A program made the position numbers and the translations under genes. A stretch of 64,000 bases of DNA from Herpetosiphonaceae bacterium (GTDB taxonomy: Bacteria; Chloroflexota; Chloroflexia; Chloroflexales; Herpetosiphonaceae): contig BPHZ01000007.1 of assembly GCA_026003835.1 (NCBI GenBank), forward strand, positions 62,001-126,000. Direction: 5' to 3'. Positions 42,639-51,502 of the stretch are shown piece by piece (the stretch's first letter is position 1; every line of letters starts with the position of its first letter). The notes beneath the pieces were generated by a model that did no database searches, was not told where the DNA came from, and saw nothing but the letters and a program-made list of their open reading frames with translations.

Positions 42639-43619
42639 TCAGCCGCCCTGCGTCATAGACTCAGCCCTATGCGCCGCGCTATCCTCAGCTGCTCCTTCCT
42701 CGGATTCCACCGGCCGGATCAGCAGGACAGGCAGCTCGGCAGCCTGGATTATTCTGCTCGCAACACTGCCGTACCATAGCCGTTGGATGCCGCTGCGCCC
42801 GTGAGTAGCCATCACGATCAGATCGGCCCGTTCGAGCGTAGCTGCCCGCAGGATCTCCTCGGCGGGATCGCCGGCCAGCACTCTGCTCCCAACAGGTATG
42901 CCCTGTTCTGCGAGCTGTTTTTCTTTCTCAGCAAGGTAGCTTGCCGCCTCCCGCTGCTGCGCCTTATACTCATCCTCGATCCAGTCGAGTGAGAGTCCGT
43001 CGGCGATCGACGCCAGATCCTCGAAGGTCGGCGTCACGCTGACGAGCGTCAGCGCGGCCCCGGTGGCTGCGGCGATGGTTCGAGCCGCATCGAGCGCCTG
43101 CTCGGCGAGGCTCGAAACATCCAGCGGAACGAGGATGCGGGTGTATGTCAGGGCACCGATTTCCTGTGGTGTCGTCTCTTTGCGGATACGGACCAGCAGC
43201 AAGGGCTTGGGCGTGGCATACAGCACTTTCTCGGCAACACTGCCCATCAGCCAGCGCCGCAGCCCGCTCCGGCCATGCGTTGCCATAGCGATCAGCGCAA
43301 TGCTGCGCTCGTAGTCGGCCCTCGCGACGATCCGCTCGGCGGGATCGCCTTCCTCGATCCTTGTGCTGACCTGGAGCCCCGTTGCGCGCAGGCGGCCGGC
43401 AACTGCTGTGAGATACTCATGGGCCGGCCCGATCTCGTCCATCCAGCGCAAATCGCGGCTCTTGCTGTGAAAGCCGATGATCTCGTGGGCTGCGGTTGGG
43501 CGGATGACTCTGATCAAGGTCAGTCCACTGCCGATGGCCTGTGCCATGGCAACTGCCTGTGGCAGAGCCAGCTCCGCCAGCGGGGAGCCATCCAACGGGA
43601 CGAGAATCTGGCGCTCCAT
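42639..43619 (-). CDS. Tandem universal stress protein
   Basis: This is a 326-residue protein with two Usp domains (about 1-145 and 160-305), each starting ILVPLD. The ATP-loop segments are MATHGRSGLRRWLMGSVAEK and MATHGRSGIQRLWYGSVASR. It is clearly paralogous to the tandem Usp at 31.3 kb: same length, same domain order, same variant loops. AAAGGAG precedes the ATG. It lies directly upstream of the SDR gene on the same strand and may be co-transcribed with it. Confidence 0.92.
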   Translation of the reverse strand: MERQILVPLDGSPLAELALPQAVAMAQAIGSGLTLIRVIRPTAAHEIIGFHSKSRDLRWMDEIGPAHEYLTAVAGRLRATGLQVSTRIEEGDPAERIVARADYERSIALIAMATHGRSGLRRWLMGSVAEKVLYATPKPLLLVRIRKETTPQEIGALTYTRILVPLDVSSLAEQALDAARTIAAATGAALTLVSVTPTFEDLASIADGLSLDWIEDEYKAQQREAASYLAEKEKQLAEQGIPVGSRVLAGDPAEEILRAATLERADLIVMATHGRSGIQRLWYGSVASRIIQAAELPVLLIRPVESEEGAAEDSAAHRAESMTQGG

Positions 43620-43763
43620 ACGATACTCCTTTCTATGGCTGCGCCAGGCTCAACGATCCTCGGATGGAGCTTCTCACCTCGCGCTCGCCTATGGGTTCAG
43701 CATACCAGGGCATACGCGAGGGGCAGTAGTGATTGCTCCACCCTTCGTGATGGTTGGAACACG

Positions 43764-44165
43764 CTATCGCCCATCACCCTGCTCTACCTGATACCTCGCC
43801 CCACCGGCCAGCTCTGTAGCGAGATCGGTCATGGTATACAACTCGTCTTCAAACTCCTGAAGCTCGTAGCCAGCGTAGTAAGGGTAGAACTTACGATCAT
43901 GTCGCGCCAGCCTGATAATCTGCGCCTGCAACTGGCGGCGCAGCTCGGGCCATGCTTTAAGCCAGCCGGCCAGCACCATACCTGGATTGGGCGCCTCGTC
44001 ACAGATCGTATCTTCCTCCAGCTGTTTGCCGCAACCCGGGCAGAAGAAGATTTCGAGCCCTTGTTCGTCTGCTGTACCATCGAAAAACAGCATCTCCACG
44101 CTGTCGCGATCTGCTTGCGATTGAACCTTCAGCGGATAGCCGCAGAGGTGATAACGCACTTCCAT
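43764..44165 (-). CDS. Hypothetical protein with two cysteine motifs
   Basis: This is a 133-residue soluble protein that I do not recognise. It has HLCGYPL near the N-terminus and FFCPGCGKQLEE around residue 45, the second resembling a zinc-ribbon knuckle. With the first half lacking a CxxC, a complete ribbon is doubtful. The C-terminal half is helical and ends in an acidic/Tyr-rich stretch (FYPYYAGYELQEFEDELY). ATG 44165 is chosen over 44177; no strong ribosome binding site is seen. Codon use is like its neighbours. Confidence 0.65.
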   Translation of the reverse strand: MEVRYHLCGYPLKVQSQADRDSVEMLFFDGTADEQGLEIFFCPGCGKQLEEDTICDEAPNPGMVLAGWLKAWPELRRQLQAQIIRLARHDRKFYPYYAGYELQEFEDELYTMTDLATELAGGARYQVEQGDGR

Positions 44166-44491
44166 ACCGCACCCCACTCGCTGCTCGCCTGAGCCGAACG
44201 CCGTCTACGTTACTTCGACCTGCGTTTGATAAAGACACAACACTTCTGAAGGGTATAAGCCTCCTGTTCTCTCAACAGATCGTCTCGTCGTGGAAATTGC
44301 CTGACGTGGATAGCAAGAGGCTGCTGCCACTTCTCCTTGATCGTCAGGATAGATCGACTGATACTTCAGGAAGTAAAAGGGTGATAACGGATGATGAAGG
44401 ATTCTTGACCATAGGAATACCCATAACGTTCTCTCTGCTATAATCTCTATAGACAAGCGACCCCCCGGACACAAGAAGGATCGCGCCATCA
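44166..44491. other. Divergent intergenic region
   Basis: About 325 bases lie between the hypothetical gene and the methyltransferase gene. It is less GC-rich than its surroundings. The methyltransferase promoter is at its right end. I see no gene in it. Confidence 0.5.
44436..44444 (+). promoter_or_regulatory. Extended -10 promoter of the methyltransferase gene
   Basis: TGCTATAAT is an exact extended -10 element. No good -35 lies 17 bases upstream, and a TTGACC at 44405 is too far (28 bases). The transcript would start about 40 bases before the GTG at 44492. Confidence 0.55.
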
Positions 44492-46087
44492 GTGACTGAC
44501 GTTGAGACACGCTATACCGAGCAGGTTCCATTGATGCGGCGGCGAGCGCTGGGCCAGTTTTTCACGCCCCCGGCATTGGCCCGGCTGATGGCGCGCTGGT
44601 GCCTGGCTGATGGCGGGCGTACGCTGCTCGACCCGGCGGTCGGCACGGGGCTGCTGGTGCGCGAGGCTCTGCGGGTGCGTCCTTTGCTGCGGGTAACAGC
44701 CTGCGATAACGATCCGGTGGTGCTGGCCGCCTGCGCCGCCACACTCCCCGCAACCGTTGATCTCCGCTGCGCCGATTTCCTGACCGATTTTCCTGACGAG
44801 CGCTACGAGGCGATTATCAGCAATCCTCCCTATCTGGGCTACAAAAGCCTCCCCTACCCGGAGTCGATCTTCGCTTTCTACGATCAGCTCTGCGGCATCA
44901 GGATCAACCGCCAATCCAACCTCTACGTCCTGTTTATTCTGGCTATCGCGCGCCGTCTGAGCCTCGGCGGTCGCGCATCAATCCTCGTTCCCTCCGACTG
45001 GTTGAACGGCAACTTTGGGACGCCACTCAAGGCATACCTGCTGCGCGAGCAGCTGCTTGACGGGCTGATTGTCTTCGATCCGAACGATACAATTTTCGGC
45101 GATTCGCTGGCGACCGCCTGCCTTTTACTGCTGCGCCGCGGCCGCCAGGAGGCGCCCATTCGTTTCGCTTACCTGTGCCGCCCGCCATCCGGCGATGAGA
45201 CTGATCTCGATCAGTTTATCGCTCAGGCGGGGGCGGTTGCCTGCTACAAGCCCGGCGAGCTTGACCCGGAGCGAAAGTGGCTGCCGCTGCTGCCGCTGCC
45301 GGCTGCGCGGCGGGTGTCCACTGCGGAAGCAGCCGCAGGATTTGTGCCGGTGGGCCAGCTGGCAAGCGTCAAGCGCGGCATCGCTACTGGCGCCAACGAT
45401 TTCTTTGTGCTCTCGCGCGAGCAGGCCCGAAGCGCGGCGCTGCCCCCCTCGCTCTTCAAGCTGTGTCTGTCGCGCGCCTCACACGCACCACTCGCGGATA
45501 TCACCAGCGATGATATTGCAGGGTTATTGGAGCGAAACAGCAAAGTTCTGTTGCTCGACCCTCCGCCAGGGGAGTTGCCTCCTTCCCTGGAGCAATACTT
45601 GCAGTATGGAGTATCGCTCGGCGTCGATAGACGCTACCTGCCTGCGCACCGGCGCCCATGGTATCGGGTGGAACAGCGGCAGCCCGCGCCGATCCTGGTG
45701 ACAACCTTTGCGCGCGGCGCTGTCCGCTTCATCTTCAACAGGCTGCTGCTGGCGCATCTGACGGCGTTTCATGGCATAACGCTCCATGCCGATCTGCGAA
45801 GTGAGGATTGGGTTTGCGAGCGTGCGCTGCTCTCGTACCTGCTGACGCCGCATGCTTCAAGCGCATTGCGGGCGCAGCAGCGTCTCCTCGGCGCCGGGCT
45901 GCATAAGTGGGAGCCGGCGGATATCGCTCAGGTTCTGGTTCCTGATCTGCGCCGTTTTTGCCCAGGCGAACTCGCCGAGCTTGCTGCGCTCTTCGATCGG
46001 CATTGTCTGGAGCTGCGCGCAAATCACGGCCGCACAGCTCTGCAAGAGCTGGATCGATGCTGGTCGGAGCTGCTGCGCCGGATGTAG
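44492..46087 (+). CDS. Orphan N6-adenine DNA methyltransferase (TaqI/Eco57I-like)
   Basis: This is a 531-residue protein. Motif I (DPAVGTGLL, from residue 47) binds S-adenosylmethionine, and motif IV NPPY (residues 111-114) is the adenine-N6 catalytic tetrapeptide. The order I to IV makes it a gamma-type enzyme. The C-terminal 280 residues, with SVKRGIATGANDFFVLSREQ and LGAGLHKWEPADIAQVLVPD, resemble a TaqI-type target recognition domain. No PD-(D/E)xK nuclease motif is seen in the chain, and no restriction gene is adjacent, so it looks like an orphan methylase. GTG 44492 has AGAAGGA 11 bases ahead. Confidence 0.88.
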   Translation: MTDVETRYTEQVPLMRRRALGQFFTPPALARLMARWCLADGGRTLLDPAVGTGLLVREALRVRPLLRVTACDNDPVVLAACAATLPATVDLRCADFLTDFPDERYEAIISNPPYLGYKSLPYPESIFAFYDQLCGIRINRQSNLYVLFILAIARRLSLGGRASILVPSDWLNGNFGTPLKAYLLREQLLDGLIVFDPNDTIFGDSLATACLLLLRRGRQEAPIRFAYLCRPPSGDETDLDQFIAQAGAVACYKPGELDPERKWLPLLPLPAARRVSTAEAAAGFVPVGQLASVKRGIATGANDFFVLSREQARSAALPPSLFKLCLSRASHAPLADITSDDIAGLLERNSKVLLLDPPPGELPPSLEQYLQYGVSLGVDRRYLPAHRRPWYRVEQRQPAPILVTTFARGAVRFIFNRLLLAHLTAFHGITLHADLRSEDWVCERALLSYLLTPHASSALRAQQRLLGAGLHKWEPADIAQVLVPDLRRFCPGELAELAALFDRHCLELRANHGRTALQELDRCWSELLRRM

Positions 46088-46191
46088 GCCAGCCAGCCTC
46101 TCGATCGAGGCTCTCGACCGGCGTGGCGCGAAGGTTGCGGTGAGAGAGGTTGAAGACCTGCGCCGCCCGGCATGGTGTGAGGAGGTGGAGC

Positions 46192-47370
46192 ATGCGTAGC
46201 GGTTTTCGTATCGGGCGATTATTTGGCATTAATCTGATCATCGATTGGAGTTGGCTACTCATATTTCTTTTGGTTACGTGGAATCTCACAGTTGGCTTTG
46301 CGCAGATCCATCCGGATTGGAGCTGGACTCTGAGGGTGGGTGCTGCCGTTGTCGCCGCGCTGCTCTTCTTCGCATCCGTGCTGGTGCATGAGCTGGCCCA
46401 CTCGCTCGTAGCGCAGTCGCAGGGCCTTCCGGTACGAAACATTACACTCTTTCTTTTTGGCGGCGTGTCCAATATTCAGAAAGAGCCACCCTCAGCGAAG
46501 GCAGAGTTTCTTATCGCCATCGTTGGGCCGATCTCAAGCTTTGTGCTTGGTGGGCTGCTGCTGTTGCTTGGTACCAGTCTCACCGGCGGGATCGGCCAGG
46601 CCGCCGATCAGCCTCGCACGATCCTGGCGCAGCTTGGCCCTGTGGCAACGATGCTGCTCTGGCTTGGATCGGTTAATATTCTCCTGGCGATTTTTAACCT
46701 GATCCCTGGCTTTCCATTGGACGGGGGGCGTGTGCTGCGCTCGATCTTGTGGGGTACGACGAATGATCTTCGTAAGGCCACACGCTGGGCGGCATGGGTC
46801 GGCCAGGCCATTGCCTGGATCTTCATCGGCAGCGGTATCGCTATGGTGTTTGGTGTGGAGGTGCCTTTCTTCGGCAGCGGACTCGGCGGCCTCTGGCTGG
46901 CTTTTATCGGCTGGTTCCTCAACAGCGCCGCGATCCAGAGCTACCAACAGTTGGTTATTCAAGACCTGTTGGAGGGCGTGCCCGTGCAGCGCCTTATGCG
47001 CCAGAACGTGACCGCTGTGCCCCCCGATGCTACCGTTGGGGCGCTGATCAACGACTATCTGATGGGCACAGATGAGCAGGCTTTCCCGGTAACAGATAAC
47101 GAGCAGTTGCTTGGGCTGGTTTGCCTTGAGGATGTGCGCCAGGTGCCTCGTGATGCCTGGGAGACGACAACGGTGCGGCAAATTATGACGCCGCGCGATG
47201 AGTTGGTGACGGTGGAGCCGCAGGAGGACGCCAGCGATGCGCTGGATAAACTGGTGCGCCGCGATATCAGCCAGATGCCCGTGATGCAAAATGGACACTT
47301 CCTTGGCCTGCTGCGCCGCCGGGATATTGCGCGCTGGCTGGAAATGCGATCAGGCGAGACGGCGCGTTAG
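46192..47370 (+). CDS. Site-2 protease (M50) with two CBS domains
   Basis: This is a 392-residue intramembrane metalloprotease. It has the zinc motif H66-E-L-A-H in SVLVHELAHSLVAQ and the third ligand block NLIPGFPLDGGRVLRS. Six or so hydrophobic helices occupy residues 10-235; a CBS pair follows (about 255-385; VPVQRLMRQNVTAVPPDATV and VRQIMTPRDELVTVEPQED). The CBS pair is typical of the archaeal-like/SpoIVFB branch and suggests nucleotide control. Substrates are unknown; no anti-sigma factor is adjacent. AGGAGG lies upstream of ATG 46192; an upstream TTG in frame is rejected. Confidence 0.92.
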   Translation: MRSGFRIGRLFGINLIIDWSWLLIFLLVTWNLTVGFAQIHPDWSWTLRVGAAVVAALLFFASVLVHELAHSLVAQSQGLPVRNITLFLFGGVSNIQKEPPSAKAEFLIAIVGPISSFVLGGLLLLLGTSLTGGIGQAADQPRTILAQLGPVATMLLWLGSVNILLAIFNLIPGFPLDGGRVLRSILWGTTNDLRKATRWAAWVGQAIAWIFIGSGIAMVFGVEVPFFGSGLGGLWLAFIGWFLNSAAIQSYQQLVIQDLLEGVPVQRLMRQNVTAVPPDATVGALINDYLMGTDEQAFPVTDNEQLLGLVCLEDVRQVPRDAWETTTVRQIMTPRDELVTVEPQEDASDALDKLVRRDISQMPVMQNGHFLGLLRRRDIARWLEMRSGETAR

Positions 47371-47464
47371 GGCAGGATCGGCGGCTATCGGCTGCCGGGA
47401 TGACGTTTGGGGTGGCTTGTTGTACAGCGTTGCTGCGACGACGTAGTAGCCGGATGGAGGAACA

Positions 47465-49276
47465 ATGGCGTATCTACCAATCACGGATCACGGCCTTATC
47501 GGAGATCTGCATACTGCCGGCCTGGTCGGCTCCAATGGGCGTATGGTCTGGCTACCCTGGCCCCGATTTGACTCGCCGAGCATCTTTGCAGCGATCCTTG
47601 ACGACGAGCATGGCGGCGATTGGCTGATGGCCCCACTGCATGTGGCCCGGTCGAAGCAGAGCTACGACGGCGAGACCGCCGTCCTGCTGACGGAGTTCGA
47701 GGCAGCGGGCGGTCGAGCAGCCCTGCGGGATTGGATGTCCCCCTGGGATGGCGAGGCGCCGGGCCACGATTTGTGCCGGGTGCTGTGCTGTATAGAGGGG
47801 GAGATCGAGGTTTTCTGCCGATTCGCGCCTCGGCCAAACTATGCCCGCAATCGTCCCTCACTGGAGATGAGCGAAGGCGGATTGAGCTTCGAGGCCGATG
47901 GCGTGCAGATCTACCTTGAGTGCAACCACGAGTGGTCCATCAGTGAGGATCAGGCAACACTGCGTACGACCCTGCGTCAGGGAGAGGAGATCCGCTGCGT
48001 ACTCAGCTCGGGCACGCGTGTCCCTCTCAGCGCCATCGAGGAGGATCTGTACCAGACGCGAGCGTTCTGGCGCGAGTGGATTGGGAAGTGTACGTATAAT
48101 GGTCCCTGGCACGAAGCCGTTCGCCGCTCGGCGATCACGCTCAAGCTGCTGACATACGCGCCTACAGGGGCAATTATTGCCGCCCCGACAACCTCGCTCC
48201 CCGAGTGGATCGGTGGTATCCGTAACTGGGACTATCGCTATACCTGGCTGCGCGATTCCTCGCTCACGCTGTATGCTCTACACCTGTTGGGCTATAAGCA
48301 GGAGGCGCGGGCGTTCTTCAGCTGGCTTAGAGAGCGCAGTCAGGAGCATGGCGCTCCACTGCGCATTATGTATGGTGTACGCGGCGAGACGAACCTTGAA
48401 GAGTTTGAGCTGCCGCATCTTGAGGGCTATCGCTGCTCTCGGCCGGTGCGTATTGGGAATGCTGCCTATCGCCAGTCCCAACTCGATGTCTATGGTGGTG
48501 TTATCGATGCTGCCTTCCTCTATGAAAAGCAGGGGGATCTGCTCGATCCTGTACACTGGAATGCGCTGCGGCGCGAGATCGACTATGTATGCAGCCACTG
48601 GGATCAACCTGATCATGGCATCTGGGAGATGCGCGGCCCTCAGGAGCACCACACCTTCTCGAAGATCATGTGCTGGGTGGCGGTCGATCGTGGCGTCAGG
48701 CTGGTCGAGCATGAAGGCTGGCCCGGCGACCTCGAGCGCTGGACAAAGACGCGCAAGGCGATTCGTGAGAGCATCCTTAAGCATGCCTGGAATAAAGAGA
48801 TTGGCTCGTTCACGCAAACCTACAACTCGGATCTTGTTGACGCGAGCCTACTGATGATCCCGGCAGTGGGCTTCCTGCCCGCTCACGATCCCCGCGTACG
48901 CTCTACGATCGAGCGCATTAAGGAGCGACTGGCCAGCGGCGCGCTGGTCTATCGCTACCGCAGCAACGACTATCTGCCCGACGATGAGGGGGCCTTCCTG
49001 CTCTGCTCATTTTGGATGGTCGACGCCCTGATTGCGTGTGATCGGATTGAGGAGGCGCGAGAGCGCTTTGAAGAGTTGCTTCGGTGCTCCAGCGCCCATG
49101 GCCTGCTCTCCGAAGAGGTGGATCCCCAGACGGGGATGGCGCTGGGAAACTATCCCCAGGCCTTCAGCCACATTGGTCTGATCAATAGCGCGCTGAATCT
49201 AAGCCGGGCTATTACGCAGCCGGATGAGCCTCCCGCGCCGGGGACACGGGATCAGGAATCAGAGGAAGATATGTAG
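47465..49276 (+). CDS. Glycoside hydrolase family 15 protein
   Basis: This 603-residue enzyme has an N-terminal beta-sandwich (about 1-230) and an (alpha/alpha)6 barrel. YLPITDHGLIGDLHTAGLVG and LPEWIGGIRNWDYRYTWLRD are family signatures. Likely catalytic acids are E388 (in WEMRGPQEHHTFSKIM) and E550/E551 (LLSEEVDP, followed by GNYPQAFSH). Members are glucoamylases or trehalases; this bacterial subgroup is annotated both ways, and I cannot decide. No signal peptide is present, so it acts inside the cell, fitting glycogen or trehalose turnover with glgP at 2.7 kb. GGAGGAAC precedes the ATG. Confidence 0.9.
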   Translation: MAYLPITDHGLIGDLHTAGLVGSNGRMVWLPWPRFDSPSIFAAILDDEHGGDWLMAPLHVARSKQSYDGETAVLLTEFEAAGGRAALRDWMSPWDGEAPGHDLCRVLCCIEGEIEVFCRFAPRPNYARNRPSLEMSEGGLSFEADGVQIYLECNHEWSISEDQATLRTTLRQGEEIRCVLSSGTRVPLSAIEEDLYQTRAFWREWIGKCTYNGPWHEAVRRSAITLKLLTYAPTGAIIAAPTTSLPEWIGGIRNWDYRYTWLRDSSLTLYALHLLGYKQEARAFFSWLRERSQEHGAPLRIMYGVRGETNLEEFELPHLEGYRCSRPVRIGNAAYRQSQLDVYGGVIDAAFLYEKQGDLLDPVHWNALRREIDYVCSHWDQPDHGIWEMRGPQEHHTFSKIMCWVAVDRGVRLVEHEGWPGDLERWTKTRKAIRESILKHAWNKEIGSFTQTYNSDLVDASLLMIPAVGFLPAHDPRVRSTIERIKERLASGALVYRYRSNDYLPDDEGAFLLCSFWMVDALIACDRIEEARERFEELLRCSSAHGLLSEEVDPQTGMALGNYPQAFSHIGLINSALNLSRAITQPDEPPAPGTRDQESEEDM

Positions 49277-49282
49277 CACAGC

Positions 49283-50248
49283 CTAGCGGGGCATGGCGCG
49301 TCGCTCCCATCGCGCCCAGGGCCTCGGCAGCCGCGGCGCCAATCCTGCCAGCAGCCCGGTAGCGACGATTGCCTGCGTAAGCGCGGCAATGGTATCAGGC
49401 GTGCGCACCAGGACGATGCTCGCCGGGATCAGCCAGCTCAGGAGGAGTGGATACCAGGGCCAATCCTTGCGCCAGCGGATGATGACAAATGCCACGCCTG
49501 AGGCGACATAGACCACTGAGAGTGGGTAGATCAGCGTATTGAGCAGGAGCAGCAGCGTCCAGAGATCGCCACGGCCATAGCACCGCCAGAGCAGCACAGC
49601 AAATATGCCGAGGAGTGGGCCGAACGGTGGGAAGAGCAGCGGGCGATTGGGCAGCTCTGGGCCGTAGGCGCGCAACCCATCGAACCACTTTAAATAGATC
49701 GCCGGTCCCTCGCTCAGTAGGATGCCTCCCCACAGTATAGTCGAGGTTAGGGCGAAGGCGGCCAGCAGCCGCCAGCGATGGCCGCGCAGCGCCAGGAGCA
49801 ACAGCCACAGCGCGGGGAGCGCCACGGTCTGCGGCTTCAGCAGCGCCAGCGCCAGCAGCACGCCCGCGCGCCGATCCCGTTGCCCGGTGTAGGCCATCTC
49901 GGCCAGTGCAATGCCTACGAGCGCCAGGAGGGTTACCTGGCCGATCCATAGATTCTGCACCAGTGGGAGCCAGAGGAGCAGCCAGGGCAGGGCGATGCGC
50001 CCGCTTGTGCGCCTGGCCCAGTACTCGAAGCCAATCACTGAGAGGAATAGGAGGAGGAGGCCGCTGAGCTGCCAGGGTAGCAGCGCCAGCGCTGCTCCAG
50101 GCAGGAGCGCCGGCGGTGGATAGGCGAAGGCGCCGGCGTGCAGCTGCTGTCCACGATAGTTCAGGTATTCGCCGTATGGATTGCCCCCCGCGAGCCAGTG
50201 CTCCACTGCGGCCATCAAGGTCTGCCAATCAGCCAGGAACTCCGGCAT
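49283..50248 (-). CDS. GT87/DUF2029-like membrane glycosyltransferase, short N-terminus
   Basis: This is a 321-residue protein with about eight hydrophobic helices. DWQTLMAAVEHWLAGGNPYG, FAYPPPALLPGAALALLP, and ALLKPQTVALPALWLLLL match the GT87 (mannosyltransferase-like) pattern. Family members normally start with a transmembrane helix before the DW motif; here the chain begins six residues ahead of it. No frameshifted extension is visible upstream, so this is either a natural short form or a truncated gene. GAGGAAGG lies 12 bases ahead of the ATG. Convergent with GH15, six bases apart. Confidence 0.75.
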   Translation of the reverse strand: MPEFLADWQTLMAAVEHWLAGGNPYGEYLNYRGQQLHAGAFAYPPPALLPGAALALLPWQLSGLLLLFLSVIGFEYWARRTSGRIALPWLLLWLPLVQNLWIGQVTLLALVGIALAEMAYTGQRDRRAGVLLALALLKPQTVALPALWLLLLALRGHRWRLLAAFALTSTILWGGILLSEGPAIYLKWFDGLRAYGPELPNRPLLFPPFGPLLGIFAVLLWRCYGRGDLWTLLLLLNTLIYPLSVVYVASGVAFVIIRWRKDWPWYPLLLSWLIPASIVLVRTPDTIAALTQAIVATGLLAGLAPRLPRPWARWERRAMPR

Positions 50249-50404
50249 AAGCCACCTGTGCCTTCCTCTCGGATCAACATCTGAAGGCTATCTGAGCGGC
50301 ATTGTGCCATAAGTATCCGGCGCTCGCAAACCGCTGTTGCCCCTTCCTGTTCTCGCCTCATGAATTGATGGTACAATGTCTGCGTTTCGTTGGTGAGGTC
50401 TGCG

Positions 50405-51382
50405 ATGATTCCAGTCAAACTCAAACCTGGCGATGAAATTCGCGTTGTATCGCCTGCCACATCACTTGCCTTTATTGCTCAAGACCAGCGCCAAATAGCC
50501 ATCGAGCGTTTTGCCCGGCTTGGCTTTACCATCACGTTCTCGGAGCACGCCGAGGAGCGCGACATGTTCGACTCATCGTCGGTTGCTTCGCGCATCCATG
50601 ACCTGCACGCGGCGTTTTCCGATCCGAGCGTGAAGGGGATTTTAACCACAATCGGAGGGTATAACTCCAACCAGCTGCTCCGCTATCTGGACTTTGAGCT
50701 GATCGGGGCTCATCCGAAAGTCTTCTGCGGATACTCCGATATCACTGCGCTGTCCGTCGCCATCTATGCCAGAACTGGCCTCGTCACCTACTCTGGCCCG
50801 CACTTTTCTACCTTCGCCATGCGTCGCGGTCTGGACTACACCGTGGAGTATTTCAAGAAATGTTTGATGGAGGAAGCCCCCTTTGCCGTTGATCCGGCTG
50901 AGACCTGGAGCGATGATGCGTGGTACCTTGACCAGGAGAAGCGGGAGTTCATTCCAAATGAGGGCTATCTAATCATCAATGAGGGGTATGCCGAAGGGAC
51001 GTTGCTTGGAGGAAATCTGAGCACGTTCGTGCTGTTGCACGGCACAGAGTACATGCCGGATTTGCGCAACAGTATTCTGCTGCTTGAGGAGGATTGCGAG
51101 GCGAAGGTTGCGCATTTTGACCGGCAGCTCCAGGCGCTGATCCATCAGCCGGGATTCGCAGGAGTCAAGGGTCTGATTATCGGTCGTTTTCAGAAAGCAT
51201 CGAAGATCAGTGATGAGATGCTGGTACAGGTGATTAAGAGCAAGCAGGAGCTTGCAGAGATTCCTGTGATTGCCAATGCGAGCTTTGGGCATACGACGCC
51301 TCAGTTCACCTTTCCAGTAGGGGGGCGTGGGACTCTAGCTGTCGACAAAGGGCGCGTAGAGTTTGTCATCACAGCGCATTAG
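50405..51382 (+). CDS. S66-family LD-carboxypeptidase-like (MccF-like)
   Basis: This is a 325-residue cytoplasmic serine peptidase. The nucleophile elbow is GYSDIT (Ser in VFCGYSDITALSVAIYARTG), and the Glu and His partners lie in LLLEEDCEAKVAHFDRQLQA and NASFGHTTPQFTFPVGG. The family cleaves LD bonds in murein peptides or, in the MccF branch, inactivates peptide-nucleotide antibiotics. The long EGYAEGTLLGGNL block and absence of a signal peptide favour the MccF-like side. ATG 50405 has GAGG 8 bases ahead. Confidence 0.88.
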   Translation: MIPVKLKPGDEIRVVSPATSLAFIAQDQRQIAIERFARLGFTITFSEHAEERDMFDSSSVASRIHDLHAAFSDPSVKGILTTIGGYNSNQLLRYLDFELIGAHPKVFCGYSDITALSVAIYARTGLVTYSGPHFSTFAMRRGLDYTVEYFKKCLMEEAPFAVDPAETWSDDAWYLDQEKREFIPNEGYLIINEGYAEGTLLGGNLSTFVLLHGTEYMPDLRNSILLLEEDCEAKVAHFDRQLQALIHQPGFAGVKGLIIGRFQKASKISDEMLVQVIKSKQELAEIPVIANASFGHTTPQFTFPVGGRGTLAVDKGRVEFVITAH

Positions 51383-51502
51383 GGTATACAGCTGCAGGGA
51401 AACAAAAGCGGGTCTATGCGTTCACAGCAACTGATAGGTCCGTCCTGATGCTCTGTAGAGCTGTATCGACACGCCCTGGCGCGTAGTATGGGAGGAACTA
51501 CC

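Noticed and set aside
44492..47370. Methyltransferase plus protease as a possible defence island.
   Set aside because: The protease is a housekeeping-type S2P with CBS domains, and no nuclease, helicase or toxin lies nearby.
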